Shown: one piece after another, positions 42,500-54,112 of the stretch
Position numbering within the stretch: position 1 is the stretch's first letter
How the letters are laid out: every line of letters starts with the position of its first letter
Assembly: GCA_945643635.1 (NCBI GenBank)
Contig: CALZFC010000017.1
Coordinates: 2,454,001-2,518,000, forward strand
Direction of reading: 5' to 3'
DNA: 64,000 nt
DNA from: Allodiplogaster sudhausi
Lineage: Eukaryota > Nematoda > Chromadorea > Rhabditida > Diplogasteridae
The notes under the pieces: model-generated
The model's input: only the letters and a program-made list of their open reading frames with translations
Told to the model about the DNA's origin: nothing
Database searches by the model: none
Position numbers and translations under genes: made by a program

Positions 42500-45400
42500 T
42501 TAGAGTGATTCATAGCCGGCTCCGTGAGTCGTCTTCCGCCAGAAGCAGCCACGACAACAGCCACACAGCAGGGCGAACTCGCAGAATGCGACGATAGACA
42601 GACCGAGCAGAATGCTCCCGACACTGCCGACCACGCCGAACGCCTTCATCAGCTGCAACGAACTTTCTTATGTTCAGAGAGAGCATTTGAGCTATAAAAG
42701 CTAGATTTCAAATTCCCGCGCTGCCGTCGCACTTTCATTCTATTTTGTCGCAGCGCTTTTCAGCAATCTGCGAAATAGCACACGAGAATGAGAGAGCCTA
42801 CTCGCCGTAAGAAGAGTCAATATTTATTATTTTTTAGTTGATCGCACTCCTCCTTAAGATGAAGAGTGAATAAAAATAAAAGATGAAGATTATGCCGTCA
42901 ATTTCGGCGCTTCGACGACGACACTCGAATCGAGGATGTCAAATGTAATGACGACAGTGCTCTAAATATATTTAATTTAAAAAAAAATATATAAATTCCA
43001 CATTTAGATCTCTTACTTTGGTCTGTAAAATACAATTTTTAAACTTATACCGTGAAAGATGGACAGTCGGTGTAGTTGTCCGATGACGCCCAGCCACCTT
43101 CCTTGCAGGCTCGCTGAAAAAAAGAAAAAAGAAACCAATTAGTTCATTTATGCTATCATCACTGAGTTAGGACAGCATGGAAATGATGATATCCACGTTG
43201 CTGCACATATCCTACCTTAATGGGATAAGTTGCGCGCGAAGCCGTGGTGATGAAAGTGAACTGCTCGCATGGCCGCGGTCAGTGACACTCGGGCCAAGTC
43301 GACGGCTCGCCCCGCTCGGACACGGCGAGGACGCATGGGGCTGTGAGCAATCAATCAATATACTATATTTTAGCCTAATTTACAGTAGTTCATTCAACGA
43401 AAGGATGACGGACACAGTTTCAGATAGTTCAATCGTGATCCTAACAATACTTCTTTGTGTTTGATTATCTTGTTTATATATCATTAAAAATTACCTTTGG
43501 CGTACGGGCACGCGGAGATGCCTTCACGTCGCTTGTAGCGCGGATCCATGCAGCCACACTTGGCCAACACGGCGTCCTGGTAGCACGAGCGGAGGCAAGC
43601 CTGCGAGAAGAAATAATGCAGTATGATCGTCGCCAACACACACCGGAAAGCTTCGTCGCCGATCCGCAATTTCTCACACGTAGGTATGTACATATTTGCA
43701 TATCTATTTATAAATCTACTTTTTAATATTTAATAAATATCTATTTACAAATTACTTTATTAACATCTCTATGTGCACATCTCCCTGTGGTATGCATCGC
43801 ATACCTCATTCGTATAGATTCCGGGATAATAGAAGGGCTTCGGCTGGTTCCTGTCACTCTCTCGTACGCACTCCGTGTACGGACGACCGAGAAGCGTACT
43901 GAAGGTCTAGAAGAAGAAGAAAAACAAAAAAAACTTAGAAAAAATTGGCGACTTCAAATCGTTGTGCATTAATTCGTTAAAAACAAGGGATATGTATGCA
44001 ATACATATCTATTGAGGAACCGTGCAATCGTTTGGCAAAAATACGAAATTCTTTTAAACTTTCAATTATATTTATTCAAAAAAAATATGGCACCTTTTTG
44101 AGGCGGAGGCTGTCGACTCCGCCCGGCTGTGAAGTGTACGACGTCGTGTCTGGAAGAACAGCGCTGCTGACTGCAAATGACTCTTTGGCACCATGACGAA
44201 AACTATTTGGCGCCAAATCATCAATGCATTAAAGATGCCAAAAACTCAATCTTGATTTCGCGACAAAAGGGCGAGAGAGCATGTGTGACTCATTTAAAGG
44301 ATCGCACCCGAATGAATGTAGACTCGAAACCCGCCGGAATCCGTCCAGGAAAGAGACTCGTTTGGTTGCGTGTTCAGTATTACTTGCAGAGCTGAGATGC
44401 CAATATAAATATTCGCACAAATTGTCATAATATGTTCCTCAAGAGGATCGTCAAGAGTACAAATTTCAAAACTATCTACTATTTCGAAAGTACCAATGTA
44501 CATAAAAGGTATCAAATATTTTTAAAATATCAATTTGAAAAGTACGAATTGACAAGGAAAATCTCTGCTGACAGCCGTGCTCGCCAGCGCGACGCAGTAG
44601 ATAGAGCGGCCCGACGCCAGAGTTAAATGTAAAGCAATTCCCGAGCGTCGGGTCGTAGGTCTTCATTAAATCGCGGCTGGAATAGAGATATAAAAGATTA
44701 ACAATTTACAGTTTTCAATTTACACTTTACAATACCGTAAACCCAAGGAATATTCTGATGAACATTCCACAAATTATTGTCACTAACGTCAGATTGAGCG
44801 TTCGTCCTTCATAGGCTGCATACTCGAAGACATCTTCGGCGTCCCAGCTAATTCCAGAGCGCACCTTACAGTTTTTTTTTTACATTTCAAGACAGCAGAC
44901 TCTTTTGGTTTGACAAAAATGCAATCCGTACCGAGTGATCGACCACCGACATTAAGGCGGGCAGATTCGCTAGAAAGATCGCAGATGCGCTTTTTGGTCC
45001 GCCAACCATCTTAATAATGATTTAAAACAAGTTCTACTGGTTAAACAAAAATTTTTGTGAGATTTAAAATTGCGTGGCTCCCAGAGTAGACGTTAGTAAT
45101 TCATTAATTATTTTTCAGATTATGAAAAAAGTATAAGCAAGATAGACAGACATACAGACAAGAGGTCGTCGCTTTTGACGCCGATTGAAGACGCGTAATC
45201 GTAGCACTTTTGCATCTATAATAATGTAAAATAAATGTAAAAAAAAATGCAAATACACATTATTTTTCAATATAAAATCTAAAGCGGCACAAGAAGTAGA
45301 AGAGGCTTGATAGGTTAAAGACGCTGAATATGAAGGGTACAAATATTCAAAGCGACTAAATTGATTACTATTTCATTCGCTTATCGGGCCAAGGAGCCGA

Positions 45401-48259
45401 TAGAATGAATGGTGATCTAGTACATACATATACTATAGTGGGCGATCGATGGGACTGGCGATTTCGTCCAAGTGGCTATTATTATGGAAAAATGTGGCGC
45501 TGCTAACCAACGGTGCATAGTTCGCCAGTGAATGCTGACGAGCAGCGACACCTCGCTTTTCCGTCGTCTTTTACAGTGCACTCGGCCGTCTTGTCCATCG
45601 TGCGGCACCTTGACATTTTTTTGTTAGTAACTTTACAAAATTTTATCGGCTTTTTCGCTCTAAATTTCACTGGCCAGATGAGCGCGTGTTTATGTTAGAT
45701 CTATATATGTACATACACATAGTAAATACATCATTCCTTCGGAATACCTATTTTCGGCGTACGTCGCAGGGGCCTTGAAATAGGAGTCACAATAGCCAGA
45801 CGTCGACATTGATGTAATCGTGGTTGTTGTTGGCTCCATAAAAGTGTTTTCATCGATGCTCGTGCTCGTCGTGGATGAAGTGGTGGGTGTCGAAGTGGTG
45901 GTTGGCGACGTCGCCGTTGATGGAGTCGTCATTGATGAAGTTGTCGTCAGTAAAGTCGTCGTTTTGGAAGTAGTCGATGATGAAGTCGTGGTTGTTACTG
46001 CCTACATACATGCTATACAATTTGACAGCACCATTTTGATGAAGATTAATTCTGCGAAAATAGTCTGCCCTGTGATTAATTACTCTCATTCTCGCGAGCG
46101 ATTTTCACGCTGCGAGTTTGATTTCTCGCGTGCTATTTCGCAGGCAGCACAAACTCGCTGCGCGAAAATCGCACGCGTGAATGAGAGTGCGAAGTTTTGA
46201 AATATCACATAATCTTTCGGTGATTGTCCTCTTTTAATAAAGAAAACTTTTCGCGATCGATACTGTTAGCTTTTTTTACTTTGTAAGCAGATACTGTATA
46301 GGGTAACTAGGTTTTTGTGCTCCTCGCCGATTATCCAATTTCTTGGCGCCTCTATGCACGTCGCAAAGACAGCGTCCACGGCGAGCCACTCGCGCGCGTC
46401 TTCCGCGACGCCATAGAAGAGTATTTGCATATATTTTGGAAATATGTATTTATCAAAATTCATACTAACTGAAAAGATTGCTCAAATTTTTTCGTATAAT
46501 TTTCTGTCTGTAGGTAATATAGTCGACGAAATAAAAAAAATTAAATTTAAAAAATTAATCTAATCATTGATATGGACTCTAAACAACTGACAACTAGACG
46601 CTCTCCGAGCGGACAGAAGAGAGTGCATCGTTCGCGGTCGTCGACCTCGCGATACGTCGAGTTCTTACACGTCGGATAGGAAGAGCCGCACTCGCCATCG
46701 CCGATCGTCCAATACACGCAATCGTTCGCGCATTTCGCTGACAATGAGAGAAAAAGAACAGTTTTTTTAAGTAGAAAAAATACCTAGGGATAAGTTATAC
46801 AAATTTCTCTTTCCTTTCTTCTTCTTCAAAAAAAAAAAAAAAAAAAAACGCATCCAACATTTTCAACCTCCTCAGCCCTATGAGCTCTGTTGCTACTAAT
46901 TAGCTAATTAAGCACGCACTAGCCATTGTTGTGCTGCAGAGAGAATACACTAGTAGTAACCTTGAACCGGCAGAGTCGTAGAAGGGCGTGTAGTCGTTGA
47001 GGTGGTGAAATATTCAAAGCGACTAAATTGATTACTATTTCATTCGCTTATCGGGCCAAGGAGCCGATAGAATGAATGGTGATCTAGTACATACATATAC
47101 TATAGTGGGCGATCGATGGGACTGGCGATTTCGTCCAAGTGGCTATTATTATGGAAAAATGTGGCGCTGCTAACCAACGGTGCATAGTTCGCCAGTGAAT
47201 GCTGACGAGCAGCGACACGTCGCTTTTCCGTCGTCTTTTACAGTGCACTCGGCCGTCTTGTCCATCGTGCGGCACCTTGACATTTTTTTGTTAGTAACTT
47301 TACAAAATTTTATCGGCTTTTTCGCTCTAAATTTCACTGGCCAGATGAGCGCGTGTTAGTCGGCGCACATGAAGACTCTGCTCGATGCCATGTACATCGA
47401 GCCGACACCATAGAACCATCGGATACAGCTCGATACTGGCAGCGTCGTGCCAGGAGCCCGACAAAGAGTACTGTAATTGTATCATATCATACTAAGTGTA
47501 TTGCAGGAAGTAGTTTTTCAGTCATATTAAACATATAGTACGAAAAGTAGTTTTTCCGATCGCATTCTAACAATCAGTCGTCCGACGCCACTGCACGTCA
47601 TGTTGCAAGTGTCCTCCGTATCCACGACGCGCTCAGTGGCGTTGTAGCATGGTGAGATTGGCGCGCACTCGTCATCCGCCACCGTCCTCCAGTAGCAGCC
47701 ATTCTTGCATGACACTGAAAACTGGTTCTGTTTCTTTTTTAATTACTATAATGAAACGTAGGTGTTTATGCATATATGAGCTGTTGTTTTTTTTTAGTTT
47801 AATAATGCTCAATGTTTTCATGATATACATATTTTTATATTGCGTAATATGGTCATTAGCGCCTTAGCCGAAAACTCAATCTAGAATTCGTGTTTTGTTT
47901 TGCCATTTGAAGGGGCGAGAGAGCATGTATTTTAGAGGGACGCGACAGGAAAGGTTAGGAAAATTCTTTTTTTTTATTATGGCTGAATTATCGTGCACAC
48001 CTTTAACTGCGATGGCCATCGGCGTAATCGTCGTCGTGGTTTTCACAATCGTAGTTGTCGTTTCAACCTCCATGACCGCGCCATCGAATATTGCGCCTGG
48101 TTCGGGCTCTATCTCTGGTAGCTCTTCTTCAAATTGCGCCCCGCCAACGATGACTTCATTAGGCCGGAGCAGGAAGAGAAGTAGAAGAATAAGAAAGGTG
48201 CGAAGTCGTATAGTGTGCAAGGCCATGTTGAAGCTCGCCAGAGGCATGATGTTCGCCAT
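42500..48259 (-). CDS. EGAS-like DEG/ENaC channel with EGF modules, ~20 exons
   Basis: Exons located: 48001-48259, 47572-47714, about 47360-47470, 47175-47275, ~46960-47000, ~46595-46740, ~46310-46460, ~45740-45990, 45508-45608, ~45150-45215, ~44935-45010, ~44815-44875, ~44570-44690, ~44100-44165, ~43810-43905, ~43495-43600, ~43230-43340, ~43045-43115, ~42895-42965 and 42500-42655. The N-terminus has a hydrophobic segment (TFLILLLLFLLRPNEVIVGG). Next come two rounds of a Cys-rich module (SCKNGCYWRTVADDEC / CANDCVYWTIGDGEC), a FYGV module, a Thr-rich linker and an EGF half-domain (AECTVKDDGKA, CRCSSAFTGELC). The channel part has GNCFTFNSG, RPYTECVRES, ACLRSCYQDAV with CGCMDPRY, and TM2 GSILLGLSIVAFCEF. 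This combination is that of C. elegans EGAS proteins, predicted sodium channels. Several borders are approximate, and two fused or adjacent genes cannot be excluded. Confidence 0.75.
42715..42850. repeat. Foldback repeat copy in channel intron
   Basis: Contains CAAATTCCCGCGCTGCCG, CGCACTTTCATTCT, CTGCGAAATAGCAC and GAGAATGAGAG arms and ends GATCGCACTCCTCCTTAA, matching the TTAA-type foldback family at 4102. It lies between the last two channel exons. Confidence 0.6.
44200..44292. repeat. Dispersed repeat copy (GGGCGAGAGAGCATGT family)
   Basis: AAAAACTCAATCTTGATTTC, GGGCGAGAGAGCATGTGTGA and TTTAAAGGATCG inside a channel intron. The closest relative is 47865-47955 in another intron region of the same gene. 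Confidence 0.5.
45341..45690. repeat. 350-base direct duplication, copy B
   Basis: Identical to 47008-47357 except for one base that I can see. It includes one complete EGF exon (45508-45608) and flanking intron. The single difference changes Arg (here) to Thr in the EGF exon. Confidence 0.85.
46080..46240. repeat. Foldback repeat copy in channel intron
   Basis: ACTCTCATTCTCGCGAGCGA, GTGCTATTTCGCAGGCAGCA and, on the other arm, CGCGAAAATCGCACGCGTGA with ATGAGAGTGCG. The right end TTTCGGTGATTGTCCTCTTT is followed by TTAA. It is the best preserved of the shorter copies. Confidence 0.65.
47008..47357. repeat. 350-base direct duplication, copy A
   Basis: Partner of 45341-45690 at an offset of exactly 1667 bases. 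It contains the other EGF exon (47175-47275) with Thr at the variable position. Confidence 0.85.
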
Positions 48260-48299
48260 TTTATCCTTAATTCAATTAGTTTTATTCATCAACTACATA

Positions 48300-50490
48300 A
48301 TTTAAAGGTTTGCCGACATTACGATATCTAAATTCGCGGCCTACTTAGAGATACTCTAAACCGGTTAAAAGGAAGAAATAACATTAAGAAGAACTACATC
48401 TCTTTGCAGGAGTGAAGTCACCAAAGAACGGGCGACTATGTAGATCTGAGCATTTGGATTTCATTCTATGTTCCCGAGCCCCTCGTGCGGCACACCCTTT
48501 CTTTCTTATAGTCTAGGTATCCCTGCTTTGTTCTACGTCTCACTTACCCTCTTTCTATCGTTGTCTCATCCGCACCTGCTTAGTCATTCAGTGCATCCAT
48601 TGATGAAAGTGTACTTTCTCGCACACAAATGGTTACCAAATCCACAGTTTCACTCAAAATGCGAAGCATGCTAAAATATTTATATGACACAAAAAAAGAA
48701 GCAAATTCTATGTTCGGGGATGACAGGCAGAGCGCACTTTTAGCTTGCACATGCCCAAGAATTCAGCACAAGAACCAATAATGATGGCGGTTTGCTCCCA
48801 CATCATTCGTCCTCTTATTTACATATCTGCCGCACCATAAATCTTACTCGATAACACGGGCAAATGTACAAGATATTTTCTCATGTCCCAGACAATTGCC
48901 CATAGACAATAAGGAAAAGGCCTATGTTAATAAAAAGGTGTCATTGATGTGCCTTTGACATTCCTGAGACCGTTTTGAAAAAAATATTTTGACATTTTGA
49001 ATGTCTGGACAAATGTCTATGTATCTAATTGTGAGACATCGTTATCCTGAGAGTGTACGATTGTGTGGCGAAACAAAGAAGCGCGAGGTCATTTTGAGCC
49101 TCTGAAACAAAAGTTCGACTGAGTAGGCGCGTCGGCACACAACATTGGGCTACTTCATTGTGCCACAGACAATACTTTTTATGTGACGTTATGATCGCTA
49201 CATATGCGCAATGTGTTCAAGTGAATTCAAAACGATTAGTTAATGGTTCCTAAAACAAAAGTCGGGAAATTGTACTGAACATCATCTCTATCTCTTCAGT
49301 GTTCGTCGATGGCGAATTCGACAAGGACGATCGCCAAGGCAGCAGCATACCTCTGAATACGCTGTGCCATTTGACATCCCATCATTTGATATCATCATTT
49401 CGTCGTTCTATCTACATTCATACATACATACATACATATCTCCTGTTTTAGTGTTCTTTTACTTTTATTCATTTTTAATTTAGCTTTTCACTCAATACAG
49501 TATCTTACACCAGTATGTTTTTAGGAAAATATCTACTTTTGTGCGCTCAAAACGCTATTTTCTCTGGAAAAGAAACATTATGCTACCTGTATTCCTTCGT
49601 CATAACAATGACAATTAGCACATTGACGAGTGGATATGCGGACTACTTCAAGTGAAATCGCTATGTTCTTAAGAATGCATACCAGCACACCTGTTGATGA
49701 CACCATCGTCCGCATTCTTTCTGAAAATTATCATCTTGCTCATGACTATCTCTGCACAGAATGTGCACGACTTAAAAAGTTTTCTTATTTATTTCAGAAA
49801 CCATGAAAGAGTACAAATCGAAGCCATACGTACATACATAGAAGTATTAAATTTGCGAAAGTTTGCAGGCTCGTGTAAGAACTGCGCTCAAGAACGGGCT
49901 AGAGCACGATTGTAGCATTATTGTAGTTGTAAACATTCCAATGATGACATAAAGCGTCGAGAAACTTGCATTCCGCTCCTTGCCCCTTTCAACTTTCCCT
50001 TTCTCAAACCTTATGCAGTCATCTAATTTCGCCCACTCATTCTTTCTCTCTAGTTTGCTTGTGTTCCGGAGAAAGAGTTGTGAGTGAAAACGAAACGAGT
50101 GATGGTGCTTAGAGAGGGAGAGAGAGACGCACAGAGAGAGAGGAGAGATAGACAGAGAAAGAGACAGAGACCGATAGACAAAGAGGTAGAGAGAACTAAG
50201 GAGATATATGCTAAACGGCAGAGAGAAAGAGCGTGAGAGAGGTATGCAGCATGTTGTGCAGAAATTAAACTTCTTAAACTTGAATGGCCATCAGCAGAAC
50301 ATCGCATAAAGTTTGCATCGAAAGGGATGTTGAAAGATTCACGAAGCAAATAGCAGCAGCCCCATTCAAATTATCAGCATATTCTCCGCATTGGCAAATG
50401 TTTACAACAAGAAATCGACGCTGCTCGCAAACGGGGCTAAGCAGTTTTGTCGCAGGTCTACATGAGTAATCAGTAATCTGTAAACAAGAA
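48300..50490. other. Intergenic; one isolated exon-like stretch
   Basis: No gene could be assembled. At about 49302-49370, a CTTCAG acceptor precedes VFVDGEFDKDDRQGSSIPLN in frame, which looks protein-like but has no partner exon. GA-rich sequence lies at 50110-50245. Confidence 0.3.
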
Positions 50491-50496
50491 GGGGAG

Positions 50497-50503
50497 TATA
50501 AAA
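50497..50503 (+). promoter_or_regulatory. TATA box of the Gly/Pro-rich gene
   Basis: TATAAAA followed by GGAGCGG, 71 bases before the ATG at 50574. A start of transcription about 30 bases downstream would give a 5' leader of about 40 bases. A strong TATA box fits a highly expressed structural or secreted protein gene. Confidence 0.7.
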
Positions 50504-50573
50504 GGAGCGGAGAATTCTCAGTAAGACAAGCGAAGCCACTTCAGCCTTTTCTTCTTCTTCATCCACTTTGAAG

Positions 50574-52310
50574 ATGAGGCGCCAGACGTCAATCTTGCTC
50601 CTGATCGCCGCTTCTTCGGCCTTTGCGTAAGAATTTCAATCTTTTTAAAGTAACTAATTTAAAGTAATACTTAGGGAGCATTAAAGGAGATATCCGTCGA
50701 AAAAATAAATAACTACTTCGTTTATCTTCGCATATGATCAAATTTAAACTTAAGATCTATTGTACCTTGAAATATACATATATGTATGTATGTATGCAGC
50801 TAGCCAATCAAATCTTTCCACAATATGTGTAGTACCAGCATAGATGTGTTGTTTTCAGGCAATATGTAACGGCGCCCTCCTTTGGAGGCGGAGGCGGTGG
50901 AGGAGGCGGTGGTGGCTACTCGTCTGGAGGCTCTGGCGGCGGCGGTTTCGGCGGGAGCTTCCCTTCAGGAGGATCCAGTGGTGGTGGAGGCGGGGGCTTC
51001 CCATCAGGTGGTGGCGGTGGAGGTGGCTATTCCTCTGGAGGTTCTGGTGGTGGCTTCCCCTCAGGAGGTGGAGGTTTCCCCTCAGGAGGCGGAGGTTTCC
51101 CCTCAGGAGGCGGAGGTTTCCCCTCAGGATCCAGCGGAGGCGGAGGTGGCGGTGGCTACTCCAGTGGAGGTTCTGGAGGTGGTGGATTCGGCGGTGGCTT
51201 CCCTTCGGGTGGATCCAGTGGAGGCGGCGGTGGAGGAGGAAAATCCTCAAAGGGCTCCAAGCACGGCGGAGGAGGTGGCGAAGGCTTCCCCTCAGGAGGA
51301 TCCAGCGGTGGCGGCGGAGGTGGCTATTCCTCTGGAGGTTCTGGTGGTGGCTTCCCATCAGGAGGCGCAGGTTTCCCCTCAGGAGGATCCAGCGGAGGCG
51401 GAGGAGGCGGTGGCTACTCCACTGGAGGTTCTGGCGGTGGTGGATTTGGTGGAGGTTTCCCATCAGCAGGATCAAGTGGAGGCGGAGGCGGAGGAGGAAA
51501 GTCCGCTAAAGGCTCCAAGCACGGCGGAGGAGGTGGCGGAGGATTCCCATCGGGAGGATCCAGCGGGGGCGGAGGAGGTGGCGGAGGCTATTCCTCTGGA
51601 GGTTCCGGAGGTGGTTTTTCGGCCGCTCCTTCTCCTTCGTTCGGTGGAGGTTCGTGAACCTTTTCCTTGTAATAACTTGTTTCATCAGTAAATTACATTA
51701 AGGTAGGAAAACTATTATTTCAATGTTTTTAACAGGCGGCGGTGGATTCGGATCTGCCCCCTTGCCATCTGGCAACTCGTACGCAGCACCTCCAGCACCT
51801 TCCTTCGCTCCTCCTCCCCCTCCTCCCCCTCCCCCGCCTCCTCCCCCTCCTCCCCCTCCTCCCCCGCCTCCCCCGCCTCCTCCTCCCCCTCCTCCCCCTC
51901 CTCCTCCCCCTCCCCCTCCTCCTCCCCCTCCTCCCCCTCCTCCCCCTCCTTCCGCTCCGTCAGGATACGCCGCAGGACCTCAGTCCGCTCCGCCTCCCCC
52001 TCCGTCCTATGCACCTTCGGCCGCACCCCCTGCTCCTCCTCCTCCTCCCCCTCCCCCTCCTCCTCCCCCTCCCCCTCCTCCCCCTCCTCCTCCCCCTCCT
52101 CCCCCTCCTCCAAGTGCACCACCAGCACCGTCCGGTGGCGGAGGCGGCGGCAGCTATTCGACGGGACCGTCCGGCGCTCTGCCCGGTGACAGCTACCGCA
52201 AGAAGGCAAGGAAGATGCGTGCCAAGGCCAAGAAGATGCGCAAGGCGCGCAAGATGCGCGCCCGTGCCATGGGCGCCGTTCATGTCCATCGCATGTCCGC
52301 GAATGCCTGA
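50574..52310 (+). CDS. Secreted Gly-rich / polyproline / basic-tail protein, 472 aa
   Basis: Exons 50574-50626, 50859-51649 and 51736-52310; phases close. Exon 1 encodes a signal peptide (MRRQTSILLLIAASSAFA). Exon 2 encodes about 260 residues of near-periodic Gly repeats built from FPSGGSSGGGGGG, GGYSSGGSGGGGFGG and two KSSKGSKHGG / KSAKGSKHGG lysine patches. Exon 3 continues with GGGGFGSAPLPSG, two long polyproline tracts (about 51815-51950 and 52035-52110) separated by SAPSGYAAGPQSAP, and ends in a Lys/Arg/Met tail (YRKKARKMRAKAKKMRKARK) closing HRMSANA. Expected to be extracellular: a cuticle, eggshell or adhesive-type structural protein. Gly loops suggest elasticity, Tyr could cross-link, and the basic tail could bind acidic polymers; all three roles are inference. 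I know no family with this exact order. Confidence 0.8.
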
Positions 52311-52399
52311 GATGACGTCATCGGTTGGACTCAAATTTAACTGTTTATTTCTTTTTGATTATGCAAAAGTTAGAGCATTAAAATGATGCAAACGTAATT

Positions 52400-54075
52400 T
52401 GGAATAATTGTTAAAAAGTATATGGAAGTGAAAGCTCAATGCTTGCTCTTTTATGGCACTTCCATTTAGCAAAAGAAACCGATTAAAATAAAATGTATCT
52501 TTCAGGAACAAACTGAGCCCGGAGATACTTCTCACATTTTCCATCTTCTACCTCTCTTACGTCGCTACGAACGATCGTCATTTACATTGTCTTTCGTCTA
52601 TTTTTCGAAATAAAATACTTTTCTAACTATTTGGTCGATCACAAATGACAATCAAAGAAAATGCAATCTTGAAGAATTCCAGTATACATGCTGATGTATG
52701 TATGTACATGCATATGTATGGATGGAAGTAATATTGGTGAATTCTTCAAGCGGAATAATGTCTTCCTCACGAAAGCTAGAATAAACCAGCAATTGTCTAG
52801 CATGCAAGGCATACGTTTTTCGACAGCATATTGTTAGAATTGCTGGAATTTGGTCTAGCTCTATCTCACTGTCACTTCTCTCCCTCTTTATCCCTTTATC
52901 TATTCTCTGCCGTTCTCTCACTCTCTCTTTGTCTCTCTTTCCTACTTTCTATTGTGCTCTTTTTCACACGATTTTACATTCGTAAACTTCTCTAGGAACA
53001 TTCGTTGTTAGGTGATTCAACGCTTTTCACATGTGAACATTTAGGTACATATGTCCTCATGCCGGATTGAAGATATGTAGGTATTTTACATATGTATGTA
53101 GTATGTATGTATGCACATATGTATGTATGAATCTTAGTTCCATGATCCTGGAAATTTGTGAACTTTTCGGATTACACACCTATGTAAGTACATTTAAATT
53201 TTTGTAATGGCAAGATAAATACTTCTCTGAGATCGCATGTGTAAATTCTACTTCATTTTCAATAATATCAATTTTCTTCATCTTTTATTCAACTCTCCAG
53301 AGTGTTACATAGTGCCGCAACTTTTGAAAATTCTTCTTAAACCGCCGCTCATAATTCACATATATTGATTTTATGACTCCATCTTTTATGAGTACAAACA
53401 TATACTAACGTTTTTATTTACTGATCTTTTATAGAAGAGACTTTTCGGAGCACGAAACTCAAACGTGATATATTTGAATTTTCCTGACAATGCTGTCTCA
53501 CCATGGCTTTAGGCATGAGGGTTAAATACAAGAATGAGATGTTTTTTGACTCCTTTATTCCCGAGTAGGTCTTTAGTAAAAAGAAAATAATTTATAGATA
53601 AAAGGGAATTCTTAAGTTTTAAAACTAACATACTTTCTTCTCTCCGTTGAAAAAAATTCACTTTCGGCTTCCATATTCAAGCATGAATTGGAAGATACTC
53701 TTTCGAATCGGCATTAGCATGGTTTCTCCATTATTGAAAGAAAAGTGAGTAATAAAGTCGTCGGCGGGCGTTATTCCCGTATAACATGTAATAAAGAGTA
53801 TCGTGTAAGTAAAGTGACCAAGTCTCCTGCTTAATCAACGTCATTGAAACATGACTATTTCAATGAATGTCAAATGCATCGTTCTGCGTTCCATTCTTCT
53901 ATATACGTAGGATGAAAAGAATTCATATGGCTATTGTTTTTCGAGTTCGTTAGATAGAGGTTCCGTTATCGTGGGAACTCCCTTAGTTACTATTTTACCC
54001 TGTTTCTGAAATGTCGCTTAGTTCGGATGTTTCAGGTGAAAACGGCTGAAATTGCAGAATTTAATGTCGATAAGT
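52400..54075. repeat. 5' flank of tandem receptor unit (first copy)
   Basis: Landmarks such as CACGAAAGCTAGAATAAA (52773), TTTTCACATGTGAACATTTA (53024) and a run of ATGTATGTA recur before the second receptor (about 58530-58700) and again at the right edge of the window (63300-63700). The block is non-coding. Confidence 0.55.
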
Positions 54076-54112
54076 ATGCATAAAAGGGTGTTTTTAAGTG
54101 CCAATCAAGCGC

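Noticed and set aside
45417..47275. 63-aa ORFs MPHDGQDGRVHCKRRRK at both duplicated sites
   Set aside because: Wrong frame of the EGF exon; the EGF reading has the Cys spacing and splice signals.
50844..52386. Long ORFs in other frames and on the minus strand over the Gly/Pro gene
   Set aside because: Trp/Arg-rich or Glu/Gly-rich shadows of the GGN and CCN repeats; only the signal-peptide frame has matching splice phases.
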